DNA of 63,240 nucleotides, taken from positions 1-63,240 of the IMG/VR virus record IMGVR_UViG_3300025144_000001; one strand, written 5' to 3'. Shown piece after piece: positions 8,416 through 16,529 of this stretch. Position 1 is the first letter of the stretch. Every line of letters starts with the position of its first letter. The notes under the pieces were generated by a model. It made no database searches. It was not told the DNA's origin and saw only the letters and a program-made list of their open reading frames with translations. The position numbers were made by a program, and so were the translations under genes. Source of the DNA: a virus.

Positions 8416-8884
8416 GTTGTTTCTCCTTTAGGTCGAATCATTTGTTTCTCAAGCTTCAACTGATTCAAAACGGTTTTCCATTCTTTGATCTCCGATTCCG
8501 TCATCTCCAAGACTTCGGGAACCGTAATGGGAATACCAATCCTGAAGGCCGTCGCCGCAATCTCTATGGCTTCGTCTCTGTCTCGGTCTTCCCTAACTTT
8601 TGTAAAAAATCGACATGTTCCTTCCGAATACGCGTCTTCGCATGAAGCGCCGCAATAACCGCGTAAAGCGACTCACCCATCTCACGAACATCCTTCTCGG
8701 ATAAATCGTGGAAATCCTTGTCGTCTCCACCTTTCACGCGGACGGTCTTCACTATCATGCGCAACTCCTCTTCGGCGGGGTCAACCCAACCGAAGGATTC
8801 ATAAAGCGCACGTCGCACTTCAATACGCTCGCCTCTTCGTGGTTCTCTGAACATGTATGTCTTTCCATCTAGCTCATGTTCCAA
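8412..8884 (-). CDS. Tail assembly chaperone, -1 frameshift fusion product (GT-like)
   Basis: The zero-frame chaperone (next entry) shifts to the -1 frame at the heptamer 8603-8609 and then continues for 63 codons (TKVREDRDRD...IRPKGETT) to a TGA at 8412. This open -1 frame has no start of its own near its beginning, fills the otherwise unexplained gap before the tape measure gene, and ends in an overlap with the tape measure TTG. Predicted fusion length is 157 aa from the TTG start. In tailed phages such G/GT pairs chaperone the tape measure during tail assembly. Confidence 0.8.
8564..8884 (-). CDS. Tail assembly chaperone, zero-frame product (G-like)
   Basis: 106 aa from the TTG at 8884 (MEHELDGKTYMF), preceded by GAGGAGGTG at proper spacing. 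A GTG at 8896 lies inside that Shine-Dalgarno and is less likely. The protein is charged and helical (EPRRGERIEVRRAL, DLSEKDVREMGESL), like tail chaperones that recruit tape measure. It ends TETETKP at a TAG at 8564, 13 codons beyond the slippery site. It lies between the major tail protein and tape measure genes, as in lambda-like gene orders. Confidence 0.8.
   Translation of the reverse strand: MEHELDGKTYMFREPRRGERIEVRRALYESFGWVDPAEEELRMIVKTVRVKGGDDKDFHDLSEKDVREMGESLYAVIAALHAKTRIRKEHVDFLQKLGKTETETKP
8603..8609 (-). promoter_or_regulatory. Programmed -1 ribosomal frameshift heptamer T TTT TTA
   Basis: On the coding strand the codons GAT TTT TTA CAA contain T TTT TTA exactly in the X XXY YYZ phase. 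This is the canonical slippery heptamer type, the same as U UUU UUA of HIV-1 gag-pol. The -1 frame is open from here to 8412. No obvious strong stimulatory stem was found downstream by eye. Confidence 0.8.
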
Positions 8885-8914
8885 ATTAAAGCACACCTCC
8901 TCGGTTTGCTCATG

Positions 8915-8927
8915 CCTATAAAATAGG
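8915..8927. repeat. Small inverted repeat between major tail protein and chaperones
   Basis: CCTAT-AAA-ATAGG, perfect 5-bp arms, lies in the 46-nt gap between the chaperone start and the major tail protein stop. A stem here could limit read-through or protect the abundant tail protein mRNA. Confidence 0.35.
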
Positions 8928-8930
8928 TTT

Positions 8931-9800
8931 TTATGCTAGGGTTACGTTTTTGGCGATGATGTCGTATATTTCAGCTATGTCGCCGCCGCCAACTGCATAT
9001 TCAATTACTTGGTTTTCCAAGTAGGCATCATCCCACGTGACGGTTTCACCAGTCGTTATGGTCCAAACAATGTCTTTCAACGTTGAATTCCTGAAGTAGC
9101 CGTCGTATGTCGTGCCTGTTTGCTGAATCGCTATGCGTCCACCCGCTTGATGTGGTCCCAACTTAAGCGCACCCATTGTTGCTTGTCCGCCGATCCAAAC
9201 TGGAAACGCGTTGTTGTTGACGCCTGCCATGATGAAGGCCCACTTCGGGGTGTCCGAGCCAATTGTCATGTTTGCACCTGTCATCGATGCGTGGTAACCC
9301 GTTGTTGCCGGGTCGGATGCTTCGGTTGCACCTGTTGGTGGGGATGTGTTGTATGTCGCCAGTCGTCCGATCACTTGCACGTCAGCGGTGACTAAGCCGT
9401 TTGCGCGGCAAACTATTGACGCTGTACCGATTCGGCAGCCAGTCATCGTCAAATAGTTTGTGGTTCCACCCAACGTTATCTTGCCGTACAGTGAAAACGT
9501 GGGTCCACGTGTTCCCGCAGCCGTTCCAACATTAAAGGCTTTCTTGAGGAAATTCAAGTCTTGCGGGAAATAGCTTATTCGCATTCCGCTGATTTGCTGT
9601 CCGTGCGGTACGGGGTTAGCTGCGTTGTCGCTTCCTAGAGCCCAAAACTGAGCTGGTCCAGCTCCGCTCGTCAGAGCGAAACGGGTTTCCAACCCAATCC
9701 ACAGTAACGTCGCATTCGCTGGAAAACTGTCTTCTGTGCTTTCTTCGACATACTGAAGCGCCGTAACGACATCTCGCTCACCTGTGTACGTTACACTCAT
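8931..9800 (-). CDS. Major tail (tube) protein
   Basis: 289 aa, beta-rich, with Gly/Thr/Ala abundance and few charges. It has central FSLYGKITLGG and TADVQVIGRL strands typical of tail tube folds. Position upstream of the chaperone pair and downstream of the tail terminator gives the standard order. It starts from an ATG (MSVTYTGERDV). Identification rests on synteny and composition more than on a recognised motif. Confidence 0.7.
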   Translation of the reverse strand: MSVTYTGERDVVTALQYVEESTEDSFPANATLLWIGLETRFALTSGAGPAQFWALGSDNAANPVPHGQQISGMRISYFPQDLNFLKKAFNVGTAAGTRGPTFSLYGKITLGGTTNYLTMTGCRIGTASIVCRANGLVTADVQVIGRLATYNTSPPTGATEASDPATTGYHASMTGANMTIGSDTPKWAFIMAGVNNNAFPVWIGGQATMGALKLGPHQAGGRIAIQQTGTTYDGYFRNSTLKDIVWTITTGETVTWDDAYLENQVIEYAVGGGDIAEIYDIIAKNVTLA

Positions 9801-9865
9801 TTTCTTTTCACTCCATTAATTTTGTCACATTGTGACTGCGAAAAATCGGGCATATACCTGAAAAA

Positions 9866-10396
9866 TTAGGTTACGCGGTGGTAAACCGCAACGATGAGAA
9901 CGTTGGATGCTAAAACATCGGGGCTTACTGAAGCATCTTCATTGAAGCCGCCGTCAATCTTGATATCGTCAACATCTATAGCGGAAGTGGGATATGTCCG
10001 TAAAATCCGACCAATCTCCTCTTCAACCAACCAACGTTCCTCCTTCCGCTGCCCCTTCGCCTGCTTTCCCGTCGCCAATGTTTTAAGCCGAATCTTAATG
10101 AGGTAGGTTTTCGTGTAGAGGCAGTGTTTCGGCGTGCCAAGGCTGAGAGTAATTGTGCGGTCTAGTCGGGAAGCATACATGTATAGGCGGTCGTCGGGTG
10201 TTGGGCGGACAACGGTTACTTGCGGGGAAGATATGGTTTCGTCGACGGGACTTGTTAGGAATTGAATTCCCGCTGTCGTTGCTCCGCTTTTTCTTTCGGC
10301 ATAACTGATTTCGCCACGAGTTGACGGTATCGCACCAGTGTCATTCCAATGATCTTTAAGTAGAAGCATTATCGCTAACTGCGGATCAAGGGGCAT
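9866..10396 (-). CDS. Tail terminator / tail completion protein
   Basis: 176 aa alpha/beta protein. It begins MPLDPQLAIMLLLKDHW, and in its second half it has a helix (ERWLVEEEIGRILRTYP) and strands (LIVAVYHRV) as in tail terminator proteins that size and cap the tail tube. Its start overlaps the stop of the head-closure gene by one base. The assignment is mainly by synteny. Confidence 0.55.
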   Translation of the reverse strand: MPLDPQLAIMLLLKDHWNDTGAIPSTRGEISYAERKSGATTAGIQFLTSPVDETISSPQVTVVRPTPDDRLYMYASRLDRTITLSLGTPKHCLYTKTYLIKIRLKTLATGKQAKGQRKEERWLVEEEIGRILRTYPTSAIDVDDIKIDGGFNEDASVSPDVLASNVLIVAVYHRVT

Positions 10397-11022
10397 TAGG
10401 TTTTCACTCTCCGAATCAAAACTCTTTTCAAAAACGTGGTTCCCTTATACTGTCGCGGAAACGGGTAACCCTCCAAAATCTCAAATTCAATGTCCGCATA
10501 CACAATGCGGTCGTTGGTCGTAATCGTTTGGTCACCCGCCACTGTGACGCGCTTGTAATCGTCAACCGTGAAGCCTTCGCTGACAACAATTTCCTCCGTA
10601 TCCACGTCGTATGGACCGAAAACCTTGATGCTGGATTCAGTCCAAGTTATGACATCGTGGCCATAGTCCGTAGCCGTTGGATTTCCCGCGGTCGTTGAAG
10701 CCGCCGTATCCGTGTACGAAGCATTCGCCGCAGATGCGATGAAACAGTTAGCGGAGTCGAATGCGGGGGTGGAATCGCGGTAAACCTTGAAACTATCCGC
10801 AACATCACTCCAACTCAACGCAACACTACTTGTATTACCTGTTGTCGTAACCTTCGTGCAACTTGACGGCGTAGCCTCAACACTATCCGCGTCAAGACAC
10901 GTAATCTTGTAGTAGTAGGTGCCTACTGCAATGTTGCCACCCGTATTCGAAGCCGTAGCAGTCGGCGCACCATCAAATGTCGAACGCGACTTCAACGTAA
11001 CCGTGTTGCCGTGTGTTGCCAA
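10396..11022 (-). CDS. Head closure / neck protein with FnIII-like domain
   Basis: 208 aa. The start is a TTG at 11022; a TAG lies in frame upstream. Residues about 15-120 look like an Fn3/Ig-like decoration domain (GTYYYKITCLDADSVEATPSS, SWSDVADSFKVYRD). The C-terminal 85 residues (IVYADIEFEILEGYPFPRQYKG) resemble a small beta-barrel neck protein. The gene lies between the connector and the tail terminator, but is separated from the connector by two homing endonuclease genes. The neck call is by synteny. Confidence 0.5.
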   Translation of the reverse strand: MATHGNTVTLKSRSTFDGAPTATASNTGGNIAVGTYYYKITCLDADSVEATPSSCTKVTTTGNTSSVALSWSDVADSFKVYRDSTPAFDSANCFIASAANASYTDTAASTTAGNPTATDYGHDVITWTESSIKVFGPYDVDTEEIVVSEGFTVDDYKRVTVAGDQTITTNDRIVYADIEFEILEGYPFPRQYKGTTFLKRVLIRRVKT

Positions 11023-11026
11023 AGCT

Positions 11027-11056
11027 CGCTTAAAAGCGGTTGAGCACTAAGCTCAA
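11027..11056 (-). other. Two tandem RNA hairpins in front of the head-closure gene
   Basis: On the minus strand a perfect 6-bp stem TTGAGC/GCTCAA with 5-nt loop (11040-11056) is followed by CGCT-TTTA-AGCG (11027-11038). Together they lie between the homing endonuclease stop and the TTG of the next gene. They could end the endonuclease mRNA or control translation of the downstream TTG start. Confidence 0.45.
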
Positions 11057-11682
11057 CTACACCACCTCCCCAAAGCATCTTTCTTATTCATCCTCCTTCG
11101 TCTAAAATCAGGGTTCTTCCAATTTTTCAACATTGTTTTACTATTGATATCGGAGTATTTCTTTCGGGTATTTGGGTCAGCCCACCTTCGTAACATTACC
11201 TCACGTGCTATTCTACGTCTTTTTTCTCTATATTGTGGAGTCCTATGAGCTACAAGCATTTTTTCTCGAAAGAGAGGATCGTCCCACATTTTTCGGGATC
11301 TAATACCTTGGGCTTCGCTTACAGTAAGCGGAACCGTCTTAAGCCAATCTAAGGCATCCAACGCATTCTGTTTTTTTGTAATAAGATAGGGTAAAATCTC
11401 CTCTAGAATTTGCTTCAATACAAGTCGCCTATCAACATTAAGTACGTATAACGGTTTACGTTCGTAGGAATCGTGAGAATGAAATTTGGAACTATTATTC
11501 TTACGAAGATAGATATGGGCACCGTCTCCAATAATTTGTCTTGCTTTCTCCAAAAGTTGAACATCTGTGTTTCCAATTACAAAATTCCAACGCAAGTTCG
11601 TTCTCTTTTGGGGACGTGCCTTACTAATGCAGCCTTCTGTATCAATTAGACAAGCAAGCCATGCTTTGTCAATTTCATTCAT
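11053..11682 (-). CDS. LAGLIDADG homing endonuclease
   Basis: 209 aa from the ATG at 11682 (MNEIDKAWL), which is preceded by GAGTGGT; a GTG at 11691 is an alternative. The motif LACLIDTEGCI near the start is the LAGLIDADG helix and acidic catalytic end. The NVDRRLVLKQILEEILPYL helix follows at about 95-120. The basic C-terminal half contains DNA-binding repeats of the NUMOD type (RKMWDDPLFREKM, RRWADPNTRKK, LKNWKNPDFRR). It stands free between structural genes and probably promotes its own spread together with flanking DNA. Confidence 0.85.
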   Translation of the reverse strand: MNEIDKAWLACLIDTEGCISKARPQKRTNLRWNFVIGNTDVQLLEKARQIIGDGAHIYLRKNNSSKFHSHDSYERKPLYVLNVDRRLVLKQILEEILPYLITKKQNALDALDWLKTVPLTVSEAQGIRSRKMWDDPLFREKMLVAHRTPQYREKRRRIAREVMLRRWADPNTRKKYSDINSKTMLKNWKNPDFRRRRMNKKDALGRWCS

Positions 11683-11789
11683 AGTTACCACTCATTATTT
11701 TGAGCATATGGTCAAAATTTTAGACGCTTCCTCAGCACACATTGGGAGGACGAAACCTCCTCGGTTAACATGGAAATCCTTCTCGGATG

Positions 11790-12077
11790 CTAAAAATCAA
11801 ACACGTGGGCAAACGGATTTCGTCTTGCTAACCAGTCCCAGTTTGTGCGTCCGCCTTCCGCTAAACTGTGGCATCGATCGCATAGTGACCGTCCGTTTTC
11901 AACGGTGTCGTCGCCACCCCATGAAGTGGGGATTATGTGGTCGGCGTCGACGGTTCCCCCGCTTGGATCGTATAAGCCGCATCGCTGGCACGTGTAATTG
12001 TCCCGCTTCAAAATCTGTTCGCGTATTTCAGCTGGAAAACCGGGTCGTCTACGTCTACGCGGCGGTCGCGCAGCCAT
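11790..12077 (-). CDS. HNH endonuclease (virion-type)
   Basis: 95 aa. CQRCG, then DADHIIPTSWGGDD, then N and LCDRCH give the full HNH metal finger. HNH proteins of this size commonly sit next to terminase and head genes of phages, where they help DNA packaging or act as homing nucleases. Its start overlaps the stop of the connector gene by one base (TAATG). The basic N-terminus (RPPRRRRRPGF) would bind DNA. Confidence 0.8.
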   Translation of the reverse strand: MAARPPRRRRRPGFPAEIREQILKRDNYTCQRCGLYDPSGGTVDADHIIPTSWGGDDTVENGRSLCDRCHSLAEGGRTNWDWLARRNPFAHVFDF

Positions 12078-12433
12078 TAGTAGTCAATCTCGCCGATCGG
12101 CTGGTCATACGTAGTAATCGGCTTCTCTTCATATAAAGCGAATATTTCTTGCGCTTCCTCGAACCAACGTCCCTGCGGCGAATGGATTTCACGGTAGTCG
12201 TCGCCAATTGCTAGTGATTGGGGTTCACGGTTTTTGATTTCAATCGCGGTTAAAAGCGCACTTAAACGCTTAAAGTTGTTCGTATCAGTAGTTCCACTTA
12301 CACTATCTAAACCCGTCCGCTTCTTAATGTAAGCATCCTGCATATCAATCAAGTTTCCAACTACGGTAGCATTCAACGCAGTCGAGTCATAATCAACTAT
12401 CGCCTGCACGTCCGAAACACTACAAAACGCCAT
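12077..12433 (-). CDS. Head-tail connector protein (gp6-like)
   Basis: 118 aa, mostly helical, beginning MAFCSVSDVQAIVDYDS. Small all-helical connector proteins with a 'vxdvqalv..' type N-terminus and length near 110 aa sit downstream of the capsid gene in HK97-like phages. Here the glycan cassette (12.6-19.3 kb) separates it from the capsid gene. AGGTGATTTGA precedes the ATG. Confidence 0.6.
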   Translation of the reverse strand: MAFCSVSDVQAIVDYDSTALNATVVGNLIDMQDAYIKKRTGLDSVSGTTDTNNFKRLSALLTAIEIKNREPQSLAIGDDYREIHSPQGRWFEEAQEIFALYEEKPITTYDQPIGEIDY

Positions 12434-12447
12434 TTCAAATCACCTTT

Positions 12448-12594
12448 TTATTCTTCACTTTCCCAACGATAACCACATGAGCAATGGTGGTATTTCCCAA
12501 CGTGATGCTTCTCGGTTTTATGGCAGATATGTGCTCCGCTTGTCACGGCGCAATGGTCGCCGGGAGCCGCGTTCGTTAAGGCACATTGACTCAT
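12448..12594 (-). CDS. 48-aa Cys/His-rich zinc microprotein
   Basis: It carries five Cys and eight His (CHK, KHHVGKYHHCSCGYRW), enough for one or two zinc sites. It lies between the split transketolase and the connector gene. It starts at the ATG at 12594 and ends at TAA 12448. No known family is recognised. Confidence 0.65.
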   Translation of the reverse strand: MSQCALTNAAPGDHCAVTSGAHICHKTEKHHVGKYHHCSCGYRWESEE

Positions 12595-12596
12595 TT

Positions 12597-13505
12597 TTAA
12601 ATCACTTTGAAGATTGTTTCAGCTATTTTTTCAGGGGTTAAACCGTAAAGACCGCGCAAATACTGTTGCGAGCCGACTTCATAGATGAATTTGTCGGGTA
12701 AGCCGATGCGCTTGAATTTTGCTTTTCGCCCCGATTCGCTAAGGTACTCGGCTACCGCTGAACCTAAACCGCCGATGACACTATGTTCCTCAACCGTGAA
12801 AATCACGCCAGTATCAAACACGGCTTTTCCGAGAATCGCATGGTCAAGCGGCTTAACCGTGTGCATCGAAATCAAACGCGGGTGAAAACTCCATTCCCGA
12901 AGTTTCTCCACGGCTTTCTTAGCGGTGTAAAGCATGTTACCCGTCGCAACGATTGTGAAGTCGCTTCCGTCGACGACGGTTATGCCTTTCCCAACTTCGA
13001 AATCGGGTCTTTCCACGTAAACCAAAGGCTCATTTGCGAGACGAATGTACATTGGCGTTTTCCATTCGACCGATGCTTCCGCCAACGCCGTAGCCTCAAA
13101 TATGTCACCGGGGCATACTACGGTCATGTTTGGAAGCGCACGCATAATCGCAATGTCTTCAGTGGGGTTATGCGTTATTCCCTGCGCACCGTAACATAAA
13201 CCTCCGCCTGACCCGACAAGCTTCACGGGTAAATTTTGTGCGCAAACATCAAGTTTAATTTGTTCGAAGCATCTTCCCGTTATGAACGGCGTAATCGCGT
13301 AGCAATACACGTTTTTGCCTGAAAGCGATAAGCCAGCCGCCACACCGACCATGTTTGCTTCTGCAACTCCGCAGTTGATGAAGCGGTCGGGTAAAGCTGA
13401 CTGAAACGGTTCGAAGAGGTTGAAGCCCATATCCGCTGATAGGAGGAAGATGTTAGGGTTATCTTTTGCCGATGAAAGTATGATGTTGAAGAATTCTTTT
13501 CTCAT
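12597..13505 (-). CDS. Transketolase, C-terminal subunit (pyrimidine-binding and C domains)
   Basis: 302 aa. It covers the second half of transketolase-type enzymes: SADMGFNLFEPF, the conserved INCGVAEANMVGVAAGL motif with the Glu that activates thiamine diphosphate, GGGLCYGAQGITHNPTEDIA, and a C-terminal SVIGGLGSAVAEYL domain. The N-terminal half is the next gene upstream, so the pair forms a two-subunit enzyme. In glycan clusters such split transketolases supply or modify unusual sugar precursors; the substrate here is unknown. Confidence 0.85.
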   Translation of the reverse strand: MRKEFFNIILSSAKDNPNIFLLSADMGFNLFEPFQSALPDRFINCGVAEANMVGVAAGLSLSGKNVYCYAITPFITGRCFEQIKLDVCAQNLPVKLVGSGGGLCYGAQGITHNPTEDIAIMRALPNMTVVCPGDIFEATALAEASVEWKTPMYIRLANEPLVYVERPDFEVGKGITVVDGSDFTIVATGNMLYTAKKAVEKLREWSFHPRLISMHTVKPLDHAILGKAVFDTGVIFTVEEHSVIGGLGSAVAEYLSESGRKAKFKRIGLPDKFIYEVGSQQYLRGLYGLTPEKIAETIFKVI

Positions 13506-13520
13506 TTATCTTCGGACCCG

Positions 13521-14312
13521 TCATTGCGACTCAGCGAAATCAAGTTCCTTCAACGCGGCTTCAAGTTGTTTTTCGTCGGGGCAAAGGTAATGCCATTCCA
13601 AACGGTCTTCCATAAACGATATGCCTTTCCCCTTCACCGTATGCGCGATAATAACGGTTGGTTTTTCGGGAACAAAGGGAACTCCGTCGAAAACATCGAT
13701 TAGCGCATCGAAGCTGTGTCCATCTACTTCCCGCACAATCCAACCGAAACTACGCCATTTCTCACCCAGTGGCTTCAAATTGTCAGTTCGACTGAATGCC
13801 CGCCACTTATTGTAATCCACAACTGCAATTAAGTTGTCAAGTTTACGTTGTGATGCAAATAACGCGGCTTCCCAAGTTGAACCCTCATCGCACTCTCCAT
13901 CACTGAGTAACACGAAGGTTCGGTTTCCCGCTAAAGCCATACCTGTGCCGATGCTTAAGCCATGTCCTAGTGAACCCGTTGTAACTTCAATTTCAGATGT
14001 GCAAACGGATGTTGGGTGTCCGGGTAAACGGCTTCCGTTACTGTGAAAGTTTTTCAGTTCGCTTCGATTAAGGATACCTTGATGTTCAAGAACCACATAT
14101 AACGCAAGTGCGGCATGACCTTTGCTTAAGATAAAGTGATCGTTTTCGCGAAGCACATGAAAGTACAACATGGTTAAAATTTCAACTGTTGAAAGCGAAG
14201 ACCCAATATGCGGCGTATGTGTTGCCGCTGATAACTGCACGATGTCACGTCGAATTTTAACCGCTAGTTCCTTCAGGTAACATGAACTGTGGATTTGACT
14301 TGAACCATTCAA
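13521..14312 (-). CDS. Transketolase, N-terminal subunit (thiamine diphosphate-binding)
   Basis: 263 aa. It shows the cofactor-binding features: PHIGSSLSTVEIL, KGHAALALY, GSLGHGLSIGTGMAL, LSDGECDEGSTWEAALFAS and VDYNKW; the GDGE-x(n)-N type Mg/ThDP motif is present as SDGECDEG...YNKW. Length matches split N-terminal subunits. The ORF start at 14312 overlaps the epimerase gene by 56 nt, so the true start may be further in. It pairs with the downstream gene, 15 nt away. Confidence 0.85.
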   Translation of the reverse strand: MNGSSQIHSSCYLKELAVKIRRDIVQLSAATHTPHIGSSLSTVEILTMLYFHVLRENDHFILSKGHAALALYVVLEHQGILNRSELKNFHSNGSRLPGHPTSVCTSEIEVTTGSLGHGLSIGTGMALAGNRTFVLLSDGECDEGSTWEAALFASQRKLDNLIAVVDYNKWRAFSRTDNLKPLGEKWRSFGWIVREVDGHSFDALIDVFDGVPFVPEKPTVIIAHTVKGKGISFMEDRLEWHYLCPDEKQLEAALKELDFAESQ

Positions 14313-15204
14313 CGGTTTTCTTCAATCCTGCTTCCAAACTGAATTTCGGCTGCCAATTGAGGAATTGTTTAAGCTTAGTGTTGTCGGAAACCCATGTTTT
14401 CGGTTCGCGCCGTTCATCAAGCTTGTCGAATTGAAATATGTAAGTATCCGTTAGATTCATGATGATTTTCAGGACTTCCGTGACTGAATGCTGTTCACCG
14501 AAGCCGACATTGAAGATTTCCCCCGTGGTTGGCTTCTCAATCATGTTTGCGAGAACATCAACCACATCTTCGATGAAGATGAAGTCGCGGACTGCGTAGG
14601 GTTCGAAGAATGAAACCATCTCGTTTTTTAGTTGTGCGCGGATTAATGTCGGTATTAACCGTGTCGGAGCTTCATAGTACCCGTAGACTGAGAATAATCG
14701 TAGGATAGTGATTGGCAGTTTGTCGTTTAACGCTAATGTTCGACATAACGTGGTTGCAGTGGCTTTCGAGATGCCGTAAGTGTCAATTGGTTCAATCTCA
14801 TCGTTTTCCTTCATTGGTTTATCTTTCACACCGTACTCCGATGAGCTGCCCGTATATATGAAGTGGTTGAATCCAAGTTTTGCGCAGGCGTTTAGTAAGT
14901 TGTGTGTTCCCGTTATATTCGTGTCCATTATTGTGTCGAAGTCTTTTTGGGTACGTGGATATGCGCCGTGGGTTGCAAGATGAAGGATTACGTCGGGTTC
15001 GATTTCTTTAACTGCACTTGTGACGGCGGTTTCATCGCGGATATCAACTTCATAGTTGATTAGTGAGTTGTAAATGTCTTTGATTCGCCAAATCTTCGAC
15101 TGTGGCCTCGACATAGTATATAGGTCATATGGCATATCGATGAGTCGGCGAATAAGGTTGGCTGCTACGAAGCCAGTTGCACCCGTCACCAAAACCGTTT
15201 TCAA
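14257..15204 (-). CDS. NAD-dependent nucleotide-sugar epimerase/dehydratase
   Basis: 315 aa extended SDR enzyme. The Rossmann motif GATGFVAANL at the start, the active-site Ser region TGSSSEYG, and the Tyr-x3-Lys pair YGISK are all present. Such enzymes act on NDP-sugars as 4-epimerases, dehydratases or reductases. Context with a UDP-sugar dehydrogenase, split transketolase and glycosyltransferases points to synthesis of a special sugar for glycan decoration. Its ATG overlaps the upstream gene's stop. Confidence 0.85.
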   Translation of the reverse strand: MKTVLVTGATGFVAANLIRRLIDMPYDLYTMSRPQSKIWRIKDIYNSLINYEVDIRDETAVTSAVKEIEPDVILHLATHGAYPRTQKDFDTIMDTNITGTHNLLNACAKLGFNHFIYTGSSSEYGVKDKPMKENDEIEPIDTYGISKATATTLCRTLALNDKLPITILRLFSVYGYYEAPTRLIPTLIRAQLKNEMVSFFEPYAVRDFIFIEDVVDVLANMIEKPTTGEIFNVGFGEQHSVTEVLKIIMNLTDTYIFQFDKLDERREPKTWVSDNTKLKQFLNWQPKFSLEAGLKKTVEWFKSNPQFMLPEGTSG

Positions 15205-15932
15205 CGGTTTCTCTCCAAAGGAGGAAGTTTACCCGTTTCAAGTAGAAAGTGCATTTTCTCGAGGGCTTGAGCGTAACCGCGAGTACCGGCAAAGTGAACC
15301 ACGTGAATTTCGTCAATGGAAAGGTTTTTGCAGGTTATTTCTTCGCCTACGACGGGGCGACCGTAGTTGAGTTCAGGGTGAAGTTCAATTGACCGCGCGT
15401 TTTCCTGCGAATAAAACATTTTATTGTAAATATATTGGTCGCTTCCCCAATGTTTCGGATCGTAACTATCCATTCCGAGGAATCCTGTGTTCCAGCACTT
15501 CATTGTATGGGGAAAATATTTGACTGCTGCGTTTAGAAGCGGTGGACCGTTTAGCCAGGGATTAAATTCCTTGTCTACGCAACCTGCAATGTTGAATAAG
15601 CGGAATTCGTTGAATCTGCCGAAGATTTCAGTGGGTCTTATGAAGCAAACATCGGGTTCAGTGTAAAGGATATTGCACGGCTGGCTTTCCCAAAGGCGAT
15701 GTATTTGATAGAATACGTCTTTCAATGCTATGTTCAGCGAAGTTACGGGAATTAACACATTTGCTTCCGTGAAAAGGATGTGTTCGTCTATGTCCTTTAG
15801 ATATTTGAAGGTGGATTGCGCGGATAAATCGTAAAGCTGCTTGCATATTTCGTATACACTTGCGCCTTCGGGAACATGGTAAAGTATCGAAACCCAAATA
15901 TTCCTAACTTTTCCCGCTGACAAATAATTCAC
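15201..15932 (-). CDS. Probable glycosyltransferase (GT-A-like)
   Basis: 243 aa. It has the general layout of a GT-A fold transferase: ILFTEANVLIPVTSLN, an acidic strand end NILYTEPDVCFI that could serve as the DxD metal site, NTGFLGMDSYD and HWGSDQYI. No signal peptide or membrane segment is visible. It lies between the methyltransferase and epimerase genes with tight spacing. The specific family is not recognised. Confidence 0.55.
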   Translation of the reverse strand: MNYLSAGKVRNIWVSILYHVPEGASVYEICKQLYDLSAQSTFKYLKDIDEHILFTEANVLIPVTSLNIALKDVFYQIHRLWESQPCNILYTEPDVCFIRPTEIFGRFNEFRLFNIAGCVDKEFNPWLNGPPLLNAAVKYFPHTMKCWNTGFLGMDSYDPKHWGSDQYIYNKMFYSQENARSIELHPELNYGRPVVGEEITCKNLSIDEIHVVHFAGTRGYAQALEKMHFLLETGKLPPLERNR

Positions 15933-16529
15933 TTATATGCCATTCGAATTGCAAACTATGATGTAGCAGTTCCAAGGCTTTGCTGTGACGTTTTGTTCAA
16001 TGACTTTGAAGCCGTTTTCGAGGAGAAATGGAACAGCGTAACCGCCTTTCCCTTCAAAAGCCCCATTCACCCCCCATGTATCGTCGAACATTACGAAGCA
16101 TTTGTCGGCAACGAAATCAAGGAGTAACCGTGCAATTTCAAGATGTGACTTCTTGGAGTTCTCATTGTTCAACTCCAAACCATATTGCTTATACGTGTCT
16201 ATTTGCCCGATTACCGCTTTCGTATCTTTAATTTCATCGAAAATATAGTCGAAGCCGTCAAGGTAAGCGAAACATATTCTCTCATCTTTCGGAAAGATGT
16301 TTTTCAGGAAGTCTTCCGCTTTCATTTGAACGGCTATTGTGTTCGGTATCAATTTCGCGCGTTGATGAGCAACTATTTCGAAATCCACGCTGTAAAACTT
16401 CAAGTTATTTCTATGGCAAAAGTCAGCGAGAAAACAAGTGGAACCTCCGAAACGTTCGGAACCAACCTCTATGACGCTTCCTTTCAAACGGTTTTGATAT
16501 TTCTCAATTTCCCTAAATGGTGTGCCCAT
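15933..16529 (-). CDS. SAM-dependent methyltransferase (class I-like)
   Basis: 198 aa. The start region GSVIEVGSERFGGSTCFLADFC matches motif I of class I methyltransferases, followed by FYSVDFE (acidic end of strand 2) and CFAYLDGFDYIFDE. It resembles methyltransferases found in glycan clusters that methylate sugars. Its start and the dehydrogenase stop overlap by one base. Confidence 0.6.
   Translation of the reverse strand: MGTPFREIEKYQNRLKGSVIEVGSERFGGSTCFLADFCHRNNLKFYSVDFEIVAHQRAKLIPNTIAVQMKAEDFLKNIFPKDERICFAYLDGFDYIFDEIKDTKAVIGQIDTYKQYGLELNNENSKKSHLEIARLLLDFVADKCFVMFDDTWGVNGAFEGKGGYAVPFLLENGFKVIEQNVTAKPWNCYIIVCNSNGI

Noticed and set aside
11014-11056. tRNA-like stretch GGTGGTGTAGTTGAGC...
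   Set aside because: The two hairpins do not form a cloverleaf: no T-loop consensus or acceptor pairing, and the region overlaps the end of the homing endonuclease.
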